NCBI GenBank assembly: GCA_030077755.1
Contig: JAQJZZ010000010.1
Span: 4,774,001 to 4,838,000, forward strand
Reading direction: 5' to 3'
From: Filosporella fistucella
Taxonomy: Eukaryota; Ascomycota; Leotiomycetes; Helotiales
DNA: 64,000 bases
Made by a program: the position numbers and the translations under genes. This document shows positions 22,455-33,445 of this stretch, one piece after another; position 1 is the first letter of the stretch; every line of letters starts with the position of its first letter. The notes under the pieces are model-generated. The model ran no database searches. It was not told the DNA's origin and saw only the letters and a program-made list of their open reading frames with translations.

Positions 22455-24354
22455 ATGATGTTTTCATTTTCTGTACTGGTTAATTGCCTCCTTCTTGTCG
22501 CTTCAACCCAGGCACAACAACTGGTTGCGTCACTTGATTATGGTACTTTCAAAGGATCATATTCTTCTACATATAATATCAGTTACTGGAGAAAAATCCC
22601 ATATGCCGCCCCACCAGTTGGAGAGAATAGATTCAGAGCACCACAACCACCTCTCCCTATCACAAATGGCACATATAACTCCGATCAAGCATTTGATATG
22701 TGTCCACAACGAACAGTATTTCCTTCCCTACTTCAATCAAATCATTCAAAACTGATAAATTTTCAGGTCAACGGCTCAGAAGACTGCCTCTACCTAGGTC
22801 TCTATTCTCGCCCTTGGGACCCCTCTCAACCCCTCCGCCCAGTAGTAGTAACCTTCTACGGCGGCGGTTTCATCCAAGGCAGTGCCTCCTTCACTATCCC
22901 TCCCTCCGCCTACCCTATCCTCAACGTTAGCTCCAGCAACGATATCCTCTTCCTGTATCCCAATTACCGCGTCAATGCATTCGGTTTCCTACCTGGGAAA
23001 CAGGTCGCAGAGGATCCTAAATCCGACTTGAATTGTGCGTTTTTGGATCAGCAGGCCGTGTTGAAGTGGACGAGGAGGTATATCAAGTATTTTGGTGGTG
23101 ATCCCGAGGATGTAGCGGTTTGGGGACAGAGTGCTGGGGGTGGAAGTGTGGTTGCGCAGGTTCTTGCCAACGGAGGCGAGACGAATCCGCCATTGTTTAA
23201 TAAAGCACTGGCTTCTTCTCCGTTCTGGCCCAAGACTTACGACTACGACGCTCCTGAAGCTCAGGCGATATATGATCGACTTGCTGAACTGACTGGGTGT
23301 GAAGGGAAAGATAGTTTGAAGTGTTTGAAGAACGTGGATGTGCAGACGATTAGGAATGCCAGTTTGAGCATTAGTGGCAGTCATCAGTATAATAGTAGTA
23401 CGTTTACTTGGGGACCGGTTATTGAGGGGGGAAAGGGTTTTTTGAGAGAGAGGTTGAGTGTGCAAAGTAAGAGGGGGAAGGTTAATGGGGGGAAGATTTG
23501 GGGGATGTACAATACGCATGAAGGTATGTTGTCCCCTCTTTTTATTCTTGCCTTAAGCCTGTTTCTATTTTTATATTTCCCCTCCACCCTCCTACAATCA
23601 CTTCACGAATCCATCATACAAATAAAATATACACACAGCACCCTCCCTAACACCACCATAGGAGAAAATTTCATCCCTCCCGGCCTCGCCACCGCCCTTT
23701 CCTCAGGCTCTCCACCCTTCAATTCCTCCCTCTCCTCTTTTAAAACCTGGCTCCATGGATTTCTCCCCGATCTCTCAGCGAGAGATATCAGACGTCTAGA
23801 GGAAGTGTATCCGGTGAATGGGGAGGTAGAGGGGATCAGCGGGTGGAATACAACTTATGTTAGGGCAGGGGTGATTTATAGGGATTTAGTGCTTGCTTGT
23901 CCTGCTTATTGGATTGCTGAGGGGGCGCATAGGAAGAGAGGGATGGGGTTTGTGGGGGAGTATATGATTTCTCCTGCTAAGCATGCTAGTGATACTATTT
24001 ATGTACGTTTCTTTCTCTCCCTCCCCCCCCCCCCCCCCCCCCTTCTACTCACCATTCCCCCACCTTCTCCCTACTAATCATCACAAACAGTGGAATCAAG
24101 TCAACGCCGTCCAAAAGTCTCAACCATTGATCTACACCGGCTACGCAGGCGCCTTCGCTTCTTTCTTCGCTACAGGCGATCCTAATACACATAAATTGAC
24201 TAATGAGTCCCAGCCTGGTGTTCCGGAGATTGGAACCGGGAAGGAGTTTGTTATCAGGGAGGGGGGATTTGAGAATTTGGGGATTACTGGGAAGAAGGGG
24301 TTGGAAGAGAGGTGTGAGTTTTGGAGGGAGGTGGGGGGAAGTGTTGATGTTTAG
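22455..24354 (+). CDS. Secreted type-B carboxylesterase/lipase (alpha/beta-hydrolase)
   Basis: Exons 22455-23523, 23662-24002 and 24091-24354 encode 557 residues. A signal peptide (MMFSFSVLVNCLLLVASTQA) is followed by the PF00135 signature order: YAAPPVGENRFRAPQPP, SEDCLYLGLY, oxyanion-hole YGGGF, NYRVNAFGF, DQQAVLKW, and the nucleophile elbow GQSAGG with Ser at about residue 226. The acid is Glu about 356 in YNTHEG, exactly before intron 1. The His is in AKHASDTIY (about residue 464), just before intron 2. The triad is therefore complete and the enzyme should hydrolyse carboxylic esters outside the cell; natural substrate unknown. Intron 1 (138 nt) has length divisible by three and no stop, so retention would insert 46 residues after the catalytic Glu. 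Intron 2 contains a run of 20 C. Confidence 0.9.
24023..24042. repeat. Homopolymer of 20 C inside esterase intron 2
   Basis: An uninterrupted C20 tract lies in the polypyrimidine part of the second esterase intron. Length is likely to be variable or misassembled. Confidence 0.9.
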
Positions 24355-25605
24355 TGGCAGAGGGGATGGGAATTTTATTATTTTGTGGGAGATTGAGATA
24401 CTGTGTTGGTGATTTGAAAGTGTGAATGTGCGTAGGTGGTGAAAAACAGAGAGCAGTGGTAGGTGGGACACTTGGGATTAGAGTGCATGGCTTTGGACAA
24501 GTGTCGGCCTCACTAAGTAGTGCTTGTGAAATTTCCACTTCCTCTCGGTCAGGGACATTTAAGATTGGGTTCGTCGACATCTGCTGGGAATAGCGTTCGA
24601 TTGGATGGTAAGAGTGTGAAGAGAAAAGGTGCCCCCTCCGCCTCGAAGAGCATACCTTCCTATTGTATCAGAGGTCATCTAAAATCTCGCACGCCTGGGC
24701 TTTCTTAGCCGAAACGGTCTCTACAATTTTGCAAATTAATTCTTCTACGCTTTCCACTCGAATATCTTCTTATGGCGTAATTCATCACTCACTGTTCTCG
24801 CAGACCTTCGTTCAGTTCCTCCGATGTTACTATAGACCCAGGGTTGGTCAATTCTCTCTGACAAGAGACCTTGTACTCTTTTTTCTTTTCATTCGACTCT
24901 CTCCCTCTCTCTCTCTCTCTCTCTTACCGAACTATTCATCTATTCCTTGCCACGGCTTATAGCACGATACTTATCCTTTCGTCGCACGATTCAGAGCGTC
25001 TATCGTCTACGACTTACCATCCTAAGTCGAACTGCCGTCAATTAGTCGGTTCTTTCAATGCCCTCATTTCCTGCTCTCTATCTCGAAAGTCAAACTGCGA
25101 TATGTCGATCTCTGTCCTGAATTGCTCCTCTCTTGATACCATGTTGCTCTCCAACCTGAACTTTCATGGCGGCATCACCAAAACTAGCTACCATCTAATT
25201 CTCAAAGTCACACCTACGGTAGCTTGCAATTCGCCATCCATATTATCCATGCTGGCGCGACAATTTGCTGCGGTGGCTCTTTCGTAATAATTCTCTAGCT
25301 CGAACCTCGTGTTACGACAACATGCCTTTCTCTTAATGGCATCTCGGTTGCACAAACTTTTTTGCCTGCTCGAATTACCAGCTCTTCTGATACCTGCAGT
25401 TTCTAAATGCTTCGAACGTCGAGATTTCAGAGAACCATTACACGGCATTGTTTGCCTCCTGGTTTTTGCATAATAGGTAGCACATGATACCATTCCAACC
25501 AAATTTCCATCCGGGAGATGCGAAGCCTCTACCTTTTCTGCAATAAACTGTGTGAATCTCAAGCTTCGATTACTTTCCAAACAGAGTCAGCATTTCACAG
25601 CCAAA
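24355..25605. other. Intergenic region with CT microsatellite
   Basis: No gene is supported. A TC dinucleotide tract lies at 24897-24923. A 130-codon minus-strand frame (25188-25580) starts with TTG, lacks motifs and faces a similar plus-strand frame, so I do not accept it. Confidence 0.5.
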
Positions 25606-27000
25606 ATGTCATTTGGATTCTCAGTTGGAGACTTCGTTGCAGCATTGAAGTTGATCGCAGATGTGGTCGATGCTCTTCAATCTACTGGCAAGGCTGGCAC
25701 ACGGTTCAAGCAAACCATACAACAACTCGAGGAATTCAAGCATGCCCTCGAGTCAGTGAAAACAATTGAACCAGATGAGAATTTTTACAAATTTGTCTAT
25801 GCCCTCAGGACTTCAGCTAGTATTGGAGTGCAAGTATTGGAACGATTCGAGAAAGCCTTTCTGAAGTACAGCCCTTATTTGAAGTCGGGAGGATCACCTT
25901 CTCTCATTAAGAAAGGATACATGAGACTCAAATGGAGTCAAAATGCAACCGAACTCTTGAATAATTTCGACTATACGATAAGAGGCAATACGGTTGCGAT
26001 TAAAGCCTGGTTTGGGGTCTTCCATCAGTGAGTCAAAGATCTCGCCTTGCACTAATTGTATGCGTGTTGAAGAATTCGGTCAGTTCGACCACATTAACAG
26101 TCATCAGAAAGCAAGAAGAACACCAAAAGACAACCAGCAATATCCTTCAAACTTTGCATTTCGAGCAGATGAAGCAGTTGGAATTCATCAGAACGCAGGG
26201 GGAGAAATTGGAGGTAACAATGACGGCGTAGTACCTGGATCAACACCTCAATTCCACTCATAAGACAGATACTGATTACTGTCAAGTTCTCTGAACATGC
26301 GCATGTCTCACGAATTCATGCAGGGCCAAGAAGTTGCTACTGCAATTCCTAGCCAGGTCGGCCACGAGCCAGTCTACCTGATAGACGGGAGGAAAAACAT
26401 GATACGAATCCCTCCTGAGACCATAAGCACACCCGCAGTCAGTAATAGACCGTATTCTAATTACTTCAAGTGTAATCATACTAACAACTGTAGGCTTTAG
26501 ACTCCTTACTACGCTAGAAATTTTGCGAATTCCATACCTTCTTGCAATTTACCTAAAATCAAATATTGAAGCTTCTTGAGTCGGATAATGGCATCTGTTC
26601 CTTCTTTGCCTGTATATTTCAATTCTTTCGGATTACTCCAGATCCTGGCAAGACTTCCTATGTGACATATGAAGATTGGGAGAACAGTTTCGTACCAGGG
26701 AGGCATATCAAGGCGATAGATAAACGGGAGGACTGGGCCTACTAGTGTGTGGTATCACAGATCAGACCCAGCCAAGCGAAATCCGCAGAGTACGTGCTCT
26801 CTACTCTCTCAACCGATAAGACTTTCAACCAAGCATTTCAGAGTCAAGAGTTATAATCGGAATCTAGCTCCTTCCTCAAATTTGATCCAAAGAGAAAGTC
26901 AAGCAAGGATTTGGTAGAAGCTGCTGCTTCCCACGCAGAGGCGGTTGAAAGGCTCATGCAACGATACGCAGATCTGGAAAGAAGTCGCTTCTATACTAAG
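25606..27000 (+). pseudogene. Fungal STAND/ubiquitin-like (ULD) N-terminal-domain gene, probably decayed
   Basis: Exon 1 (25606-26027) begins MSFGFSVGDFVAALKLI, the near-invariant start of a large fungal family whose N-terminal helical domain precedes a ubiquitin-like (PF22893-type) domain. Exon 2 (26084-26213, TVIRKQEEHQKTTSNIL) and exon 3 (from 26324, VATAIPSQVGHEPVYLIDGRKN) join in phase. The expected remainder of the ubiquitin-like domain is visible (WENSFVPGRHIKAI at about 26665-26705), but it is separated by in-frame stops near 26512 and 26550 that I could not remove with good splice sites. A helical C-terminal-looking segment (DLVEAAASHAEAVERLMQRY) ends at a TAG at 26999-27001. So either the gene is damaged or it has introns that I misjudge. 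Function would be signalling or recognition, by family analogy only. Confidence 0.5.
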
Positions 27001-27001
27001 T

Positions 27002-28149
27002 AGCAAGGTGTTAACAGACTCCAACTACTTATAAAATAATATATTTTCCTGTGGTATACATGCTATAGGAAGCGTTCATTGCCTAATACGAAGTAATTCA
27101 AGTACATTTAAGCAAACATAAGGAACATAACAAGGACTATAAAAAAACTTAAATAATATCTTATATTTAAGTGTTTATCTCTTCAAGTTACTTCCTTTAT
27201 TACCTCCTCCCTCTATTATCTCCTACAAAGTTCAAACACATCTATTCACTCCTCACACTTCCTCCCCACTATTACTTATCTTCCCCTCGCCTTTATTCCT
27301 CTTCAAATTCACTCCTGACCCTCACACCTCCCAACCCCTTCCCTTTTCATCCCCTCTCTATCCAAGAGGAGTATGAACCCCCTCTTCCCGGCGAAACCTC
27401 AGATCCTTTCCTTCACCGCAAAGATACTACTACACAGCGCTCCTCGACGTGTTATAGACGAGGATGAGGATAAGGTAATAGTGTATGTGTGTATAGTGTA
27501 TAGAATTGGTGAAGTGGGTAAGTGCGTAGGTATATAGTGTATATTGTGTATAGGTATATGACTAAGAAGGATATTTAGTTTTGAGAATTATCAAGACTAA
27601 GAATTGTTAAGATAAGGAGTTATCGATATAAAGGATTGTTAAGGATAAGACCTATCACAGAAACAATCTACAAGCAAGTACTCAAGTAGTAGGATAGAAA
27701 CAAGTAAGTGAAAACGTATAAAATTGCTTATGTTCGGCGCACTGCCTCTAATCATCGAATAAATAGTTTAAGGTATAAGAAAAGATTTTGTCCCAAGAAA
27801 CGTAGTAAGTATATCCCTTTCCCCTCTCCTCTCTTCTTCCTACTTTCCGTCTCCTATCTCTGCTCGTCTTGCACTATTCATGCATATACCCCTCTTCTAT
27901 AAATACCGAATATTCACAAAAGCATACCATCTATATACTACATACATACAACCTTCTACCCACCCGACCAGAAAACGGGGGGTTCCAAATACATACACGC
28001 TAATGCAACGACCAAGGAGATTCGTACGTTCTGGTCCTGCCGATCTCTTGTTTTGAATTTTTTGGGTTCGTTTCCCCTCTGATTTCTCGGTATTGATACG
28101 AGATTTGAGATGAAGGTAGAAGAGGATAATATTGAACACGAGTGGCACA
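27002..28149. other. Intergenic, AT-rich, low complexity
   Basis: No gene. Degenerate GTGTATA repeats (27480-27560) and repeated AAGGATTGTTAAG-type words (27590-27650) are present. The plus strand is CT-rich at 27200-27360. Confidence 0.55.
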
Positions 28150-30515
28150 TCAATAATGTACCCCTCTATACCCTCCATACCCCTGCAGCTGCGGCAGAGC
28201 AGGCTCCCTTTCCCTGGGTGGACTTCCGGCTGTTCCCCCAAGAGGCGCAGCACCGATAATAAGATTATCATTCGAGTCTAGCGATTGCAGCGTCCTGTGA
28301 TGGTGACCCTGGGGAGTGTATGGGCGTAATGGAGTCGCATTGTGGGAATACGGGTTTGCGGGCTCGTTGAGGAATGAGTCTGAAGATGCTTCCTTGACGA
28401 GAGGGTATTTTGGATCGGAATCGTATTTGGCGGGGTCCATCAGGAGAGAGTTGCGGGCATCGAGGGGAGTGAGGTTGTCGCGGTTAAGTTTTTCTTGAGG
28501 ACTGTTAGTGAAATTTTCTGACAGAAAGAAAGAAGAGACATACCAGCTTCCTTGCGACGCTTGCGATGTGGGTTCTCCTTGCAGCACATAATAATTGCGT
28601 TTACAGCAATCAAGATAGCTAGGACAGCTGTGAGAGCCGATTGTACTGCAATGAGTACCACGCCTGTGACTGTTTGTGTCGTCTGTGCAATACCGAGCTC
28701 TTCCACGAATACCAAGATACAAACGACCGAGAGTGCTCGAACGATTTGGATGAAGATATTGATCACATTTCCTGAGCGGCGTTCGAAAGGACGATTCCAG
28801 ATGAGAAGACCGAGCACTGATTTTGTTAGTTAAGATCATTCAAGGAGAAAATGACTTACTCAGGCATTCAATAACCAATTGCGCGATTGTTTGCGTAAGA
28901 CCATGTCCATCGGCAGCTGCTAGAACACACCCCTTTGCGAACATGTAAATGATAGCTGGGACGAAAATCCACCAGAAATCCTTCTTGTAACAATCATAAA
29001 ACAGACTATACTTCAGCCAGTTGCTTTTGTCATCATACAATCCTGATACATCTCCTTCCAACTTCTTCAGGCGATTGGCAGTTTGCCAAATCTTGAATGT
29101 GAAGAAAGCTAGAACTCCAGTGAAAAGAGCCAGTGTGAGACCAGCGAGTAACTTGGCTGCCCATGAATCACCGTGTGTGAATTGGAAGATGCAGTAGAGT
29201 ACCCAGATACCGTATAAAACCAAGATCAATTGCACGATAACTCGAAGCATTGAACCCCAGTAATGTTTTCGGAAACCAGTGAGACCTTTTGGGAAGGATC
29301 CAAACAGTGCCCATGTTTCTAGAATGACCTTGAAGAGAAGGATTCCAACAGCAATGGCGGCGATGACACAGGCCACGATTAGAAGGACTGTCATAAAGGT
29401 ATTTGCTGAAGGAACGGAAAGTTGTTCAACGTAAGCTTTGATACCAGCCACAGTTTCCTCCACCTGAGAGGTTGAATTAGACGAGGCATCCGAGGTGGTG
29501 TTGCTGACACTGGTTGACAGAGTATCTCTGGCTATCATCATCCCGTCCAAAAATAGGTTGACCGCACGCTTTGATACTGTTGATCCATCGCTGTATACGA
29601 GTGTAGCATTTTTAAGGTACGCAAAGCTATTGTCAGTCAAGTTTCCCCCAGTAACATTACGAAAATTGTCGATTGACGTTTGCATTGCTGCCCATGGAAT
29701 GATACCAGTACTGAAACCGAAATTCTTCGTAAAAGCTCGATAGACTGGTGGGTAGTTGACAGACAACATTCCATTCATGGCGATTCCTTGGAACCATCCG
29801 AATACCTCGGTGAATGAAGGGCTCATTGTTCCTGAACCCGCTGTACTTCCACCACCGGCCGCAGCACCGAGTGCAGACACTCCAGTGACAAGTAAAGCTG
29901 CTCCTGCAACACCTGCTGCGATATATGACACTGCCGGAACACTAGCAGTCTTTCCATTGCTGACACTTGACGTAATACAAGCCACATTCTCATTGGTATC
30001 CAATTTCTTTAACTCCATGGTTGCCTTAGCTGCTATATCGGGTACGCTGAATGCGATCGATGGAATCATCGAGGCATAGGCCGCTGGAATTTGCTGAGTA
30101 CCTGTAGCTGAAAAGGTACCTGCTGGTACAGGACATAATTGAGATACGAAAGTATCTGCAGAGCAAGGGTTGAATGAATTGGAATAGACACTGGTACCGT
30201 ATGCTGTGACATTCAGAGTTGCCGTGCTAAGAATGTTAGTATATCTTTTGTTGTAAATCGCCGGCAGTAACATGAGCTGCCTATCTCGAGCCAAACTTAC
30301 ACATTCATTGTCGTCTTGCTAGTCCCCGCAACATCGAAAGTTACCGTTTTGGCATCGTTGTTGTATGTGATGTCCAGATTCTGGACAGTGATTTCGGATC
30401 CAGATTGACATTCGCTGAAGCCTGATGTCTTCAGAATCTGTTCTGCAAGACCTCTACCTGAGAGGGTACTAAGTAACAATAAGGAAATAGTCGAAAAGGA
30501 AGTTGGCCGTAACAT
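28150..30515 (-). CDS. Flavin-carrier (Flc)/TRP-like membrane protein
   Basis: Exons 30515-30301, 30226-28860, 28816-28544 and 28493-28150 join in phase to give 732 residues. A signal peptide (about residues 1-24) precedes a lumenal ML-like lipid-binding domain (PF14558; Cys-containing, FSECQSGSEITVQNLDITYN and NPCSADTFVSQLCPVP). Multiple membrane spans of the TRP-like domain (PF06011) follow: a Gly/Ala-rich VSYIAAGVAGAALLVTG helix, the conserved FGWFQGIAMNGMLSVNYPPVYRAFTKNF stretch, then about eight further helices including TFMTVLLIVACVIAAIAVGILL and the C-terminal VVCILVFVEELGI and VLAILIAVNAIIM. The cytosolic tail is about 110 residues. Yeast Flc1-3 act in ER FAD uptake, calcium homeostasis and wall integrity; this is probably an orthologue of that group. 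It is transcribed divergently from the ABC transporter gene. Confidence 0.9.
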
Positions 30516-33445
30516 GGTGTCGAGAGCGACGAGACGCTATTGAATCCCAGATCTCCCCCAATTTATACGCTTATTCTGTCGTCGACCTATGTATATGTTG
30601 TTGAGACTTCGGCCCTGATATATATGTAAGATAGACTTTTCGAGGTCGATATTTATTCGGTGATATGAATTCGAAGAAAGGTTGAATGCTGTAAGACGGC
30701 CAAGGATCTACCTGGAAAGAAGTGAAGACGGACGTAGATGTATATGGGTTGATGTCGAGTGGGGAAGGAATGGGTATTGTATTGCAGATGTCGAGAACGA
30801 GAGACAAAGCGAGAGGGTGTGTAAGGCGTTGAAAGGTGACAATGATGAATGGCACGGATAAACGATTGTGTTTAGACTGTAAGACAAAGACAAAGAAAGG
30901 GTGCCACACAGACACGTAGCAGGGTGATGATAGAACAAACAGGAAAAGCAGGAGAAAGATGGTGAGGATGAGAAGGTGTGAGGTGAGAGGTGAGAGGTGT
31001 GGTGAGGTGAGAGGTCGGGTTAGGAGATCGAGGATGAGCAGGCAAGTCAGATCAGGTACGGGAATAGGACTTGGGGCTTGGGTAAAGATCAGCACGACTG
31101 GTACTGGTACTGGCTACCAAGGAAAGGCGCTCACCATTTGCTTGTCTGCCGAATGGACTGGCTAACTGAGACTGGGACTGGACTGGCGACCAGCGACTGC
31201 AGTTCCTTCCCTTGTCGTCTTTTCGTCTTTCGACTTTCGACAGGAGAAGCCTCCCTTGCTCTTTCCTCCCCTAGTCTAGGTCCAGGTCCATCAAGTCCAG
31301 AAGTCAAGGATTTACCGGTGGCCCACACGAAACAAACCATCTCAGCGCCAGGAACAAGGTAAGTCTCAAAGACTCCGCCACCACCACCACCACTAATCCT
31401 AGTCGGGCTACGCTGCCGTCGGCTGGGGCGTGGAGTGCTCATCAATTGGCCGATTCAGACCCACATTCTCTTTTCAGCTGTGGCTTTAACCATAATTAGC
31501 AAAGATCAATCACGCCCCTTCTCTACCCTTCGACGCCTTGATTCGCTGCGGATGCTGCAGTCCTGACGACGATGGGTTGGCACCGCCATACGAGAAATCT
31601 GAAACTCTGGACCACATCTATCGAAAAGTCTGCGTCTCGCTCGATGTCACTTGGACATCGACAGCCAATTCTCTATGTTTATCTGAACCATCAACTTGCC
31701 ATCATATCCATAGGTATTTTTTACCTAGCATGTGTTGACATTATCCTGATGATACTAATCTGCACTTGAGATGAACCTAATTCCCCCCACTTGGATGATC
31801 TTGTAGATGAGGCAGTTCGTGTATGATAATCTTGGAGTTAAAATGACAGCTCTTGTCCAGCCATGCGCACATCTTTGCCCAGCCGAAAGGAACACACGCG
31901 TAAGGTCATTTTCTAGACTTTTGACGGTGGAAGACAGTGCATCGAGCCAGTCGAGCCAGTCAGGTAAGTAGGATATCGATGTGCGACTCACAACGCATCG
32001 AACAAATGCACAGCCCGTTCAATATTCCTGGGCAGACGGTTGATATCAAGAGACATGCTCGACGGAATAGGCCATGGATACCTGGAGAAGCACTGAAATG
32101 GTGTGTGGTGTTTGGTGTTCATCGGATGTCCCGAGTCAAAGGGCTTGTGCTTAGCTCCTGAAAGCTGGAGTATGGAGAGTCTGCGCCTGATATGGTGAGA
32201 GAGCATGGAGTTGCGAGGAAGTCATTGTTTGGACTGTGTTTTTCTTCAAGCCTCAATTATTACTTGCATTCAATTCCCACAATGCATCATCGTCATCTTC
32301 AACAGCAGATGCTTCTGGCTTTCGCTAAATGCGACAATTTCAGATGCCTGGAGATTCAAATGATGAAAAGTGGCGTAGGATTTCGCACAGACGGTATTGG
32401 ACTGGGGCACATCATCTCGATTCTCGAGAGACCCACTGAAACCAAGGAGAGTTTCTTAGCAGACTCCTGAAATAGGTAGCCGAGAAACATTATTGAATTG
32501 AATTTTCGATGTGGGGAAGAGGATAAGGAGAATGGAGATAGAATTGGTTGGAGTCTTGATGCTGGACAACATCTTGCGATATCATGGTGAGTAGGTAAGA
32601 ATAGGTATGCTTGGACAGACGAGGAAGTTGAGTCCTACGAGAAGGGAGGAATTTGAGTTGCTGGGACAAGATTGGATGAGCTTACACACGGTAATCACAT
32701 GATTATCACGTGCTCCGGCTCCAATCAGTCCGCGAGTTTGGGCTTTTTCACGTGATGGCTCACGTGCAAATTCTCGTCACATCTCCCAAGGCCGGATTTT
32801 CACTCATCCAATCACTTCCTTCCAAATACGACAATATCACGAGGAAGATGGTTGGCAGCCCCCTTCCTTCATCCAATCGTAAATTTCCTTCTCATCAAAA
32901 TGGAAGCAATCATCTGCCCATCAGGCGGGGTCTCGGAAACAAAAGTGACCCGGCACCGGACGAAAAGTCCCAAGTATTCACTATGATGACAGTTACACTA
33001 CACAAGGCTGCATATCGGCCTCGTGAATTCTTCGTCATTATACGCGTATTCGCAAATAATCAGATTCAAACGGTAACCGGAACAAGATATCAAAACAGCC
33101 TCAATCGATAAAAGACCGGCTCGACTCCTGTTGTTGCCTGGACGTGTCACCAAAGCGCTGCAACGGCTGTCTAACGATCCGTCTTACCATTCGTTCACCC
33201 ATTCACATGGCTTGAACCCTTGGCAAACACTCGAACTTCAATTTCAATTTGAACATTCTTCATAACACGTTGAACTTTACAAGTGTGACTCTTCGCTTCT
33301 CTTACTGTAAATTGTTTATTTACTCGGTGATAACTTCCTTCGATTGAGATATCGCTTCTGTTTTGATTTGTTCTACATCACCTGTTCTTTTCTTGGCGCA
33401 ACTTTCACTCAACAGCTTCCATGGCTGAGACATTTTGATATCAAC
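30516..33445. other. 2.9-kb divergent intergenic region between Flc-like and ABC genes
   Basis: No coding gene is supported. The right half is the probable promoter of the ABC transporter. GGTGAGA-type imperfect repeats occur at 30975-31015 on the plus strand, and a CCA-triplet run at 31377-31391. Open frames here overlap on both strands and lack motifs. Confidence 0.55.
32707..32880. promoter_or_regulatory. Cluster of CACGTG E-boxes and CCAAT boxes upstream of the ABC transporter
   Basis: Three CACGTG palindromes lie at 32707-32712, 32749-32754 and 32761-32766, with CCAAT at 32721, 32808 and 32873. CACGTG is the core of bHLH factors such as Cbf1-type regulators and CCAAT is bound by the HAP/CBC complex. 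The cluster is about 570-740 bases upstream of the ABC start codon. Confidence 0.5.

Noticed and set aside
25188..25580. 130-codon minus-strand frame
   Set aside because: It starts at TTG, has no homology signal, and overlaps a plus-strand frame of similar length just upstream of the STAND-type gene.
30571..31095. 174-codon minus-strand frame in the divergent promoter
   Set aside because: Low-complexity Leu/Ser/Pro sequence from a CT-rich promoter tract, with no family resemblance.
32710..33111. 133-codon plus-strand frame containing the E-box cluster
   Set aside because: It starts with an internal Met/Leu without leader context and lies in probable promoter DNA; no motif.
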